The position numbers were made by a program, and so were the translations under genes. From positions 1-9,728 of the forward strand of contig JAIXVO010000128.1 in assembly GCA_027482985.1 (NCBI GenBank): a stretch of DNA of 9,728 nucleotides, written 5' to 3'. This document shows positions 1-6,209 of this stretch, one piece after another (position 1 is the stretch's first letter; each line of letters starts with the position of its first letter). The notes beneath the pieces are model-generated. The model searched no databases, had not been told where the DNA came from, and saw only the letters and a list, made by a program, of their open reading frames with translations. Source of the DNA: Cyanobacteriota bacterium (GTDB lineage Bacteria > Cyanobacteriota > Cyanobacteriia > Leptolyngbyales > Leptolyngbyaceae).

Positions 1-6
1 GCGATC

Positions 7-42
7 GCGGCTCTCGTGCAATCCTAATTGGACAAGAGCCGC
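7..42. repeat. Inverted repeat (stem-loop) upstream of the globin gene
   Basis: The arms 7-17 and 32-42 pair over 11 bases with one mismatch (GCGGCTCT core against AGAGCCGC), around a 14-base loop. No T-run follows, so a classical intrinsic terminator for a gene left of the window is possible but not shown. It lies about 70 bases upstream of the globin ribosome binding site and could also be an operator or a dispersed repeat. Confidence 0.5.
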
Positions 43-110
43 TATTATATTCAAAATGCTCTTTTTTGCCTGCCACTTTTCCAGATCATCCAAAGCAGCG
101 ATCGCCCGTC

Positions 111-116
111 AGGAGG
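111..116 (+). promoter_or_regulatory. Ribosome binding site of the globin gene
   Basis: A perfect AGGAGG lies 11 bases before the ATG at 128. It decides the start: the in-frame ATG at 56 has no such site, and the 24 residues it would add do not match the globin fold. Confidence 0.8.
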
Positions 117-127
117 CTAGATACATC

Positions 128-613
128 ATGGTGAGTCAAAAAACGATTGATATTGTGAAAGCAACGGCTCCCATTTTGAAAGAGAAGGGAGAAGCAATTA
201 CTCAACGGATGTATGAGATTACGTTTGCCGAACGACCCGACTATAAATTGGGGTTTGAAACCACCTGGATGCAACATTTAGATGGGGGTGGTCAGGCTCA
301 CAAATTAGCGACAGCCGTGTATGCTTATGCCACCCATATTGATCGATTAGATGAGTTAGCCGCTGCTGTGCAACACATTGCCCATCGCCATGTCGAAACC
401 CGTATTCTACCCGAACAATATCCCTTGATTGGGCAAAAGCTGTTACAGGCGATGAAAGACGTGTTGCAAGAAGCGGCAACGGATGATGTGATTGCGGCCT
501 GGGCCGAAGCCTACGATGCTTTAGCCACAATTTTCATCCAAACTGAACAAACGCTTTACCAACAACAAGACCAACAATTGACTGAAGCATTAACCAACCA
601 AACCACCCACTAA
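128..613 (+). CDS. Single-domain bacterial globin (Vitreoscilla haemoglobin / flavohaemoglobin type)
   Basis: This encodes a 161-residue haem protein, expected in the cytoplasm, of the family that binds O2 or turns over nitric oxide. Compared from memory with Vitreoscilla haemoglobin, the haem-pocket positions are all present: Tyr29 (B10), Phe43 (CD1), Gln56 (E7), proximal His88 (F8), and the Tyr98/Glu140 pair that hydrogen-bonds the proximal His. A three-residue insertion (GGG, 53-55) just before E7 accounts for the shift in numbering. The FAD and NAD domains of a flavohaemoglobin are absent: a Gln-rich tail follows the H helix and then a stop. The start at 128 is chosen for its AGGAGG. An in-frame ATG at 56 would add 24 residues. 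The gene appears monocistronic. Without its own reductase domain it would need a separate reductase to act as an NO dioxygenase, or it may serve O2 delivery or sensing. The family is firm and the exact role is inference. Confidence 0.93.
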   Translation: MVSQKTIDIVKATAPILKEKGEAITQRMYEITFAERPDYKLGFETTWMQHLDGGGQAHKLATAVYAYATHIDRLDELAAAVQHIAHRHVETRILPEQYPLIGQKLLQAMKDVLQEAATDDVIAAWAEAYDALATIFIQTEQTLYQQQDQQLTEALTNQTTH

Positions 614-931
614 CCTCGCAAAATTCTCACATCCTACGAAATCATCATAGACTGAGGCTACTACTAACAAACGTAATCTCTGTATGAGCAGGTTTAGCAC
701 CAGAATCATTGCTTCGCATTAGGGCTGTGGCGAAACCTGCCCCTACGCAGGGTCAATTGCTGTCTAGGTTCTACTGATTTTCGCCCTGTCCAGTCACGCA
801 CTGTTGCACCCAGTCGCGATCGCCCTCTGATAATGGCGGATCGGGAACAGGCTGGTGATAGTCAACCGATCGCCTGCGATGAAAGCAGACAGCGTATGCT
901 GAGAAAGCAGAGACGAGGGAGCAGAGCATTC
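614..931. other. Intergenic region between the globin and FAD oxidoreductase genes
   Basis: These 318 bases hold one palindromic repeat (about 681-750). From 833 onward there is an in-frame but poorly supported N-terminal extension of the next gene. One HIP1 octamer lies near 815. I see no clear promoter hexamers or terminator and no other gene. Confidence 0.6.
688..740. repeat. Dispersed palindromic repeat between globin and oxidoreductase genes
   Basis: GCAGGTTT (688-695) is repeated inverted as AAACCTGC (733-740), and a CCCTAC motif follows. The layout, with a GTAGGGGCAGGTTT edge on the minus strand, resembles intergenic repeats common in filamentous cyanobacteria. That resemblance is from memory and was not searched. 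Confidence 0.55.
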
Positions 932-2455
932 ATGAGTGCAGCACAGACGCAGCGGCGAGTTGTGGTAGTGGGAGCGGGATGGGCAGGATTGGGAGCCACT
1001 TACCATCTGGCGCAGCAGGGCTATGAGGTGACTTTACTGGAGGCAGGCGGCACTCCCGGCGGACTGGTGGCGGGGTGGCAAACGGCGCAGGGGCGAGCGG
1101 TGGAAGCGGGCATTCATGGCTTCTGGTATCCCTACCGCAACATTTTCTCGCTGGTGCAACAGTTGGGCCTCGATCCCTTCACTGATTGGACGCGATCGTC
1201 CCAATATTCTCCCGCTGGGTTAGAAGTCGAGTCGCCCATCTTCCAGCAAGAACCCCGCCTGCCCACGCCCCTCGGTACCTTTCTCTATACCCGCTTCCAA
1301 CGTCTGCCCCTGAGCGATCGCCTATCTGCCCTGCCGCTGTTGTATGCCGTCATCGACTTCGACAACTCGGATGCCGCGTGGCGACGGTATGATGCAGTCA
1401 CGGCGCGGGAGTTGTTCAAACAATTTGGCGTTTCGGCCCGACTCTACAAAGAAGCGTTTGAACCGATGCTACTGGTGGGGCTGTTTGCGCCGGGGGAACA
1501 GTGTTCGGCAGCGGCGGCGTTGGGAATGCTGTACTACTTCATCCTGGCGCACCAACCGGATTTTGATGTGGTTTGGTGTCGGGGGACGGTGGGCGATCGC
1601 ATCTTTCGCCCCTGGGTGGAACGGATTCAGCAGGCGGGGGGCAAAGTCCTGACGCAAAAACGGGTGACGGATGTGGTGTTGGCTCCGACGGGGAACGGTC
1701 AGCCCCAGGTGACAGGTGTGGTCTGCGGGGAAGAGGTGTTTGCGGCGGATGCGGTGATTTTTGCGGTGGGCATCACCGGGATGCAAAAGATCATCAGCCA
1801 GAGTACCACCCTGCGCCAATTTCCAGAGTTTTGCAATGTGATGAATTTGGGGGCGATCGATGTGTTAGCGACGCGCATCTGGTGCGATCGCAAAGTCAAT
1901 GTGCCCCTGCCCTCCAATGCCTGTTTCGGGTTTGATCCCACCACGGGCTGGACGTTCTTCGACCTGAACGCCCTCCATGACGAATGGCGCGATGCTCCCG
2001 GTAGCGTCATCGAAGCCGATTTTTATCACGCCAACCAGCTGTTACCGATGTCGGATGCCGACCTCATCGCCAAAGTTCAGCGCGATCTGGCAACCTGTAT
2101 CCCCGCTTTTCGGGATGTGCAAATCATCGATTCCAGCGTCATCCGCCTGCCCAAAGCCGTGACCCACTTCTCCCCCGGCAGTTATCCCTCCATGTTGCCG
2201 GGACCCACCCCGCTCACCAACGTCTTCATGAGCGGCGATTGGATTGTCACCCGCCACGGCTCCTGGTCACAAGAAAAAGCCTACGTCACCGGGCTGGAAG
2301 CGGCTAACCGCGCGATCGCCCACCTTCGCCACGGCTCCCCCGCCACCATCCTTCCGATTGAACTGGACGAACCCCACATCGCGATCGCTCGAACGGTGAA
2401 TCGATCGCTGCGTGATCTGGTCAGTCAAGTATTGCCGCCAATCTGGTTGCCATAG
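932..2455 (+). CDS. FAD-dependent oxidoreductase, phytoene/zeta-carotene desaturase-like
   Basis: This 507-residue flavoprotein begins with a Rossmann FAD-binding motif, GAGWAG at residues 14-19, followed by the ribose-binding Glu37 and a GG pair at 43-44. A segment with HGFWYPYRN near residue 62 aligns with the conserved region after the FAD motif in cyanobacterial CrtP and CrtQ. The C-terminal FAD motif begins SGDW near residue 434 and ends in a segment like EKAYVTGLEAANRAI. The order and length fit the amine-oxidase/carotenoid-desaturase superfamily, but the central region is not one I can tie to CrtP, CrtQ or CrtISO. The substrate is therefore unknown; an isoprenoid or other hydrophobic molecule is inference. 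The start at 932 is chosen because GAGGGA lies 11 bases upstream and the protein then opens just before the Rossmann strand. An in-frame ATG at 833 would add 33 unlikely residues. It converges with the peptidase gene, 91 bases apart. Confidence 0.85.
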   Translation: MSAAQTQRRVVVVGAGWAGLGATYHLAQQGYEVTLLEAGGTPGGLVAGWQTAQGRAVEAGIHGFWYPYRNIFSLVQQLGLDPFTDWTRSSQYSPAGLEVESPIFQQEPRLPTPLGTFLYTRFQRLPLSDRLSALPLLYAVIDFDNSDAAWRRYDAVTARELFKQFGVSARLYKEAFEPMLLVGLFAPGEQCSAAAALGMLYYFILAHQPDFDVVWCRGTVGDRIFRPWVERIQQAGGKVLTQKRVTDVVLAPTGNGQPQVTGVVCGEEVFAADAVIFAVGITGMQKIISQSTTLRQFPEFCNVMNLGAIDVLATRIWCDRKVNVPLPSNACFGFDPTTGWTFFDLNALHDEWRDAPGSVIEADFYHANQLLPMSDADLIAKVQRDLATCIPAFRDVQIIDSSVIRLPKAVTHFSPGSYPSMLPGPTPLTNVFMSGDWIVTRHGSWSQEKAYVTGLEAANRAIAHLRHGSPATILPIELDEPHIAIARTVNRSLRDLVSQVLPPIWLP

Positions 2456-2546
2456 GGCAGAGGACAGAAGCCGAGGAGGTGGGTTGTTGGGACAGGGCCA
2501 AGAGGTCACCTAGGATGTTGCGAATACGGATTGAGGATTTTGTCTT

Positions 2547-3572
2547 TTAGCTGGCGGTTTTGGCTGTGGCGGGTTTGCTATCTAACAGGACAGTGGTGGC
2601 ATTGACGACTAATTGAGTGGCCTGGGTGAAAAAGTCGAGGTTGAGCGTATCGATCGCGTCGCTGGGTTGATGGTAGTGGGGATTGCGAAAATTGGCAGTA
2701 TCGCTGATCATGACAGCGCCAATATTTTTCAGCCAAAAGGGAGCATGATCACTGCGTAAGACATCGGGCGTGAGCAGTCCTTTGAAGGGAATGGGGATGG
2801 TGATGATCGGTGGCAAAGTAGTTTGGTGTGCCAGTTGAAAGGCTTTTAGCAAGTAGTCGTGTTCGCGATCGCCAATGATGCCCAAAAAATCGCCGCGATC
2901 GCTGGGCGGGGTGACCGGTAATCCTTCCGGGTAGGTTTGGCAACCGGGGGTGTTGCAGGTATAGCCCAACATTTCCAAATTAATCACCCCTAATAAATTC
3001 TCGATGTTGGCAGGAATGCGGGTAAATGCCTGACTGCCGACTAACCCGACTTCTTCCTGGTCAAAGAGGGCGATCGCTAAAGCTTGTGGTGCAGAACGGG
3101 TGCGCAGCAAGCGGGCGACTTCCAGCGCTGCCACCACACCCGTTCCGTTGTCATCGGCTCCAGGCGACCCAGCGACGGTATCAAAATGCGCGACGACGAG
3201 GACAGTCGGGGTGTTGGGGGAGACTTGCGGTTGTCGCGCCACGACGTTCGCGCCACCGGGAACAGTCGGTGTGGTCACGTCCCAACCAGCGTCTTTCAAG
3301 GTCTTCACCAGGTAGGCACGGGCGCGATCGCGCCCCGGAGCGGTGAAGCGATCGCCCTGTAGAGTTTGCAAATGGGTGAGGAGACGCTCAGGATCGACTT
3401 GCGGCACCTGGGTGGGGGCTGCGAGTTGGGGAGCGGCGATGGTGGGGGTGGCAGTTTCGACGGCGGGGGGAGTGGGAGATCGCGTGATGGGTGGGGTGGG
3501 GTGTCGTCCGGTACAGGATAACAGGCAGAGGAGTAGGGCGATCGCCCCCCAGCGGGATAACAGTCGTCTCAT
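2547..3572 (-). CDS. M28-family zinc metallopeptidase, probable lipoprotein
   Basis: This 341-residue exported peptidase probably removes N-terminal amino acids outside the cytoplasm. Residues 1-20 form a signal peptide with a lipobox-like LLSC, making Cys20 the likely lipidated residue; Leu at -2 is slightly unusual. A Pro/Thr-rich linker (about 22-58) tethers the catalytic domain. Zinc-site residues of family M28 are visible in order: His129 (AHFD), the Asp140/Asp141 pair (ADDN), Glu173-Glu174 (QEE, general base and ligand), Glu200 (NLE) and His301 (HYHQPSD). A nearby Cys206/Cys211 pair could form a disulfide. The gene follows ctaE on the same strand after 77 bases that contain a strong hairpin, so it may be reached by read-through or have its own promoter. 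No good Shine-Dalgarno sequence precedes the ATG. The family is secure, the substrate unknown, and a link to the oxidase is not shown. Confidence 0.9.
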   Translation of the reverse strand: MRRLLSRWGAIALLLCLLSCTGRHPTPPITRSPTPPAVETATPTIAAPQLAAPTQVPQVDPERLLTHLQTLQGDRFTAPGRDRARAYLVKTLKDAGWDVTTPTVPGGANVVARQPQVSPNTPTVLVVAHFDTVAGSPGADDNGTGVVAALEVARLLRTRSAPQALAIALFDQEEVGLVGSQAFTRIPANIENLLGVINLEMLGYTCNTPGCQTYPEGLPVTPPSDRGDFLGIIGDREHDYLLKAFQLAHQTTLPPIITIPIPFKGLLTPDVLRSDHAPFWLKNIGAVMISDTANFRNPHYHQPSDAIDTLNLDFFTQATQLVVNATTVLLDSKPATAKTAS

Positions 3573-3600
3573 GGGTCACGCAGTCGGCACAACTTCCATC

Positions 3601-3649
3601 AGGGTAACAAAACCCTTTCCGACTATGGGGTGGGCATCTTGCCCGCCCA
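3601..3649. repeat. Hairpins between ctaE and the M28 peptidase gene
   Basis: GGGTGGGC, a 5-base loop and GCCCGCCC (within 3627-3649) form an eight-pair GC-rich hairpin directly after the ctaE stop. A second small stem, AGGGT/ACCCT (3601-3605 and 3612-3616), follows in the direction of transcription. Neither has a T-run, so termination is uncertain. The first matches a palindrome I recall as frequent in cyanobacterial intergenic DNA. Confidence 0.6.
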
Positions 3650-3650
3650 T

Positions 3651-4259
3651 TTACTGCCAAACATAAATCAGGGTATACAACACAATCCAAATTACATCGA
3701 CGAAATGCCAGAAGAGAGAGGTCGCTTCGACTCCAAAATAACCATTATCGTAGTTACCGGGAATCAGCGATCGCACTAGCATGATCAATTGCAATAGCAC
3801 TCCTGTAAGCACATGTAGGCCGTGAAACCCGGTGAGTAAATAAAAGGTGCCGCCGAATAAGCCGGATTGATGGGTGAAGGGTAAGCCGCGCCACTCGACA
3901 GCCTGCCCCCACAGGAAGTAACTGCCCATGATCATGGTTGCGAGCAAGAAGAGGCGGAAGCCCCACAGTTTGCGATCGTGGAGGTAGCGTTCGGCAACGT
4001 AGATCACAAAGCTGCTGGAGATCAGTACCATCGTATTGATTAAGGGTTCGCGAGTTTCCAGTCCGGTAACACCGAGGGGGTACCAATCGGGAGTCGTGGT
4101 TTTGTAAATGATATAACCAGTAAAAAAACTCAGAAAAATTACACTTTCCGAGAGCAGAAACACAATGAAACCAAACTTACTATTGCCAGCGGCATCGTGT
4201 TCTTGATGTTCGCGCACCGAGGCTTCAATATCCTGGGCAATCACTCTTTCGACTGTCAT
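3651..4259 (-). CDS. ctaE: Cytochrome c oxidase-type subunit III (ARTO/CtaII type)
   Basis: This 202-residue integral membrane subunit of the haem-copper terminal oxidase has about five membrane segments, the short form usual in bacteria. Family residues are visible: Glu38 in the first segment (SESVIF), the FHGLHVLTG motif with His146 and His149, and Glu178 and His185 in GVEATSLFWHFVD. Subunit III binds no metal. In related oxidases it stabilises subunit I and influences proton uptake and turnover-linked inactivation. Its ATG overlaps the ctaD stop by four bases (ATGA, 4256-4259), which predicts translational coupling and equal amounts of the two subunits. One HIP1 octamer lies inside the gene. 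The assignment to the alternative oxidase rather than the main cytochrome c oxidase rests on the adjacent subunit II. Confidence 0.95.
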   Translation of the reverse strand: MTVERVIAQDIEASVREHQEHDAAGNSKFGFIVFLLSESVIFLSFFTGYIIYKTTTPDWYPLGVTGLETREPLINTMVLISSSFVIYVAERYLHDRKLWGFRLFLLATMIMGSYFLWGQAVEWRGLPFTHQSGLFGGTFYLLTGFHGLHVLTGVLLQLIMLVRSLIPGNYDNGYFGVEATSLFWHFVDVIWIVLYTLIYVWQ

Positions 4260-5971
4260 GATGCTTGCTCTTGCGGGGTAAACGACTCCGGAAAGTCTGT
4301 CAAATCGGGATTGGGTGCATGTTCGACTAAAGGTTTATTACCGCCGTAGCCATAAGGGCCAGAAATCACGATCGGCGTTTCTTCGTAGTTCTCAACGGAG
4401 GGCGGGGAAGCAGTCAACCACTCCAGCCCATAGGCGCGCCAGGGATTGTTGCCGACTCTTTCCCCCCGAATCCAGGAACTCACCATATTCAGCAGGAACG
4501 GCAGGGTTGAGAGTCCCAACAGGAATCCGCCAATGCTGGCAATCACATTCCAGTAAGCGAATTCCAGGTCATAAGACGCAACTCGACGCGGCATTCCCAT
4601 TAAGCCAGCGGGGTGCATCGGCAGAAAGGTAAGGGCAGTCCCGATATAAGTCAGGGCAAAGTGGAGTTTACCCAAGCCTTCGTAATACATCCGTCCCGTC
4701 ATTTTCGGGAACCAGTGATAGATCCCGGCGTAGATGCCCATGACGATCGCGCCATACAGCACGTAATGGAAATGTCCCACGACAAAGTAGGTGTTGTTAA
4801 CGTGAATATCGATGGGTACAGAACCCAAGAAAATCCCGGTAATGCCCGCAAACACCCAATTGCTGATGCCGCCCAGGGCAAACAACATCGGGGTTGTGAA
4901 CCGAATTTTGCCGCCCCAAATCGTCGCGACCCAGCCAAACACCTTGATGCCGGAAGGAACCGCGACGAGCATCGTCGTCACCATGAAGAACATCCGCATC
5001 CAACCGGGTGTGGCACTGGCAAACATATGATGCACCCAGACGAAGGCACTAATCACGGTGATGAGCAGCGAGGAGGCAGCAATCACGCGATACCCAAACA
5101 ACGGCTTCCGGGCATGAACGGGCAAGATTTCGGAATATATCCCAAACACAGGCAACACCATCACATACACGGCGGGATGAGAATAAAACCAGAAAAAGTG
5201 TTGATACAGAATGGGATTGCCGCCGCGTTCTGGGGCAAAAAAGCTGGTGCCGAGGGTGAGATCCAGCAACAACATGACTGCGCCGCCCGTTAACGCCGGG
5301 AGGCCATACAACTGAATCAACTGCGCCGCCAAGACTGCCCACACAAAAGCAGGCGTGCGAAACCAGGTCATCCCCGGTGCCCGCATCCGGAAAATCGTCG
5401 TGACAAAATTCACGGCACCCAGAATCGAGGATACCCCAGAAATCGCTACCGCCAGAATCCAGAGCACCTGCCCATTGATCAAATTGCCCGTCGGATTTTG
5501 CAGACTCACTGGCGGATAAGCCCACCAACCCGACTGCGACGGCCCCCCCGGCACCAAAAAACTCGCCAGCATGAGGATGCCCACCACCGGAATCATCCAA
5601 AACGACACCGCATTCAGACGGGGAAAGGCCATATCCCGCGCCCCAATCATCAACGGCACCAGATAATTCCCAAGCCCCACCAAGACTGGAAAAGTCCACA
5701 TAAACAGCATGATTGACCCATGCATCGTGAACAGCGCGTTATACACGGTGCGATCGACCAGATCCGCTTCTGGCGTAATCAGTTCACCCCGCATAATCAT
5801 CGACAAAATGCCACCAATCAGGAAAAAGACGAACGCAGTCACGATGTACTGCACCCCAATCACCTTGTGATCTGTACTAAACGTAAAAAATCGCCGCCAA
5901 TTATCCGGTGCCCCCGGCTGCGGTTGGCCGCGAACGATAGAGATGGGGGGGTCTAAGGAGAGGTTGGTCAT
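4256..5971 (-). CDS. ctaD: Haem-copper oxidase subunit I, YS-motif (A2-like), ARTO/CtaII type
   Basis: This is the catalytic subunit, 571 residues and about twelve membrane segments, which reduces O2 to water and pumps protons. Metal ligands are all present: low-spin haem His84 and His402, CuB ligands His265 and His314-His315, high-spin haem His400, and Tyr269, which would be cross-linked to His265. Proton-path residues include Asp113 with Asn102 and Asn120 (D-channel) and Lys343 (K-channel). The glutamate of the A1-type GHPEVY motif is missing; the sequence reads YSHPAVY (263-269), the Tyr-Ser signature of A2-type enzymes such as the Thermus and Rhodothermus caa3 oxidases. The C-terminus adds about 70 soluble, Pro-rich residues. 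The ATG at 5971 is fixed by an in-frame stop five codons upstream, and no Shine-Dalgarno sequence precedes it. The gap to ctaC is 238 bases, long for subunits of one enzyme. Function is certain; the exact electron donor is inferred from subunit II. Confidence 0.97.
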   Translation of the reverse strand: MTNLSLDPPISIVRGQPQPGAPDNWRRFFTFSTDHKVIGVQYIVTAFVFFLIGGILSMIMRGELITPEADLVDRTVYNALFTMHGSIMLFMWTFPVLVGLGNYLVPLMIGARDMAFPRLNAVSFWMIPVVGILMLASFLVPGGPSQSGWWAYPPVSLQNPTGNLINGQVLWILAVAISGVSSILGAVNFVTTIFRMRAPGMTWFRTPAFVWAVLAAQLIQLYGLPALTGGAVMLLLDLTLGTSFFAPERGGNPILYQHFFWFYSHPAVYVMVLPVFGIYSEILPVHARKPLFGYRVIAASSLLITVISAFVWVHHMFASATPGWMRMFFMVTTMLVAVPSGIKVFGWVATIWGGKIRFTTPMLFALGGISNWVFAGITGIFLGSVPIDIHVNNTYFVVGHFHYVLYGAIVMGIYAGIYHWFPKMTGRMYYEGLGKLHFALTYIGTALTFLPMHPAGLMGMPRRVASYDLEFAYWNVIASIGGFLLGLSTLPFLLNMVSSWIRGERVGNNPWRAYGLEWLTASPPSVENYEETPIVISGPYGYGGNKPLVEHAPNPDLTDFPESFTPQEQAS

Positions 5972-6028
5972 AGGGGAAAGGAATTAGGAGGGAGAGGAAG
6001 GGAAGGGGAGGGAGGGAGAGGAAGGAAA
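5972..6028 (-). promoter_or_regulatory. Polypyrimidine leader of ctaD lacking a Shine-Dalgarno sequence
   Basis: Read on the minus strand, the 55 or so bases before the ctaD ATG are almost all C and T, interrupted only by a TAA-containing stretch. There is no purine-rich ribosome site. Such leaders can be bound by ribosomal protein S1, but that mechanism here is inference. Confidence 0.5.
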
Positions 6029-6032
6029 ACCC

Positions 6033-6099
6033 GTAGGGGCGCGGCATTTGGCAGGCAACTTCTGCAATCAACTCCAATCTTTGTCCAAATGCCACGCCC
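6033..6099. repeat. Dispersed palindromic repeat, first copy in the ctaC-ctaD gap
   Basis: The arms 6037-6051 and 6085-6099 pair at 14 of 15 positions (GGGCGCGGCATTTGG against CCAAATGCCACGCCC). They begin after a GTAGGGGC edge typical of cyanobacterial intergenic repeats. The 33-base centre is not palindromic. Confidence 0.8.
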
Positions 6100-6119
6100 A
6101 GTGCCAGGAATCAGCCTGC

Positions 6120-6196
6120 GTAGGTTGGGTTAGCGGCAGCGTAACCCAACAAGTCCAAGGCTGGTGTTGGGTTTCACGGTGTTCAACCCAACCTAC
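6120..6196. repeat. Nested palindromic repeat, second copy in the ctaC-ctaD gap
   Basis: The outer arms GTAGGTTGGGTT (6120-6131) and AACCCAACCTAC (6185-6196) are perfect 12-base inverted copies. Between them lie inner copies TAACCCAAC (6142-6150) and GTTGGGTTT (6166-6174), so two adjacent hairpins or one long one can form. It ends 14 bases beyond the ctaC stop in the direction of transcription. Confidence 0.85.
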
Positions 6197-6209
6197 AACT
6201 GGCGCCTCT

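Noticed and set aside
43..51. -10-like TATTAT/TATATT upstream of the globin gene
   Set aside because: No suitable -35 hexamer lies 16-18 bases upstream. TTGGAC at 28-33 is too close.
56..127. N-terminal extension of the globin from the ATG at 56
   Set aside because: A perfect AGGAGG precedes the ATG at 128, and the protein from there matches Vitreoscilla haemoglobin from residue 1.
2456..2546. Shared terminator between the converging oxidoreductase and peptidase genes
   Set aside because: Only a short AGGTCACCT palindrome at 2503-2511 is present, with no stable stem followed by T-runs on either strand.
4613..5293. Long plus-strand open frame (226 codons) inside ctaD
   Set aside because: It is antisense to a strongly conserved oxidase gene, and its His/Gln/Arg-rich translation has no recognisable fold. 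It is a shadow of ctaD codon use.
5972..6028. Purine-rich tract as a tandem repeat or CRISPR-like array
   Set aside because: It has no regular unit or spacers, only a simple G/A-rich run on the plus strand.
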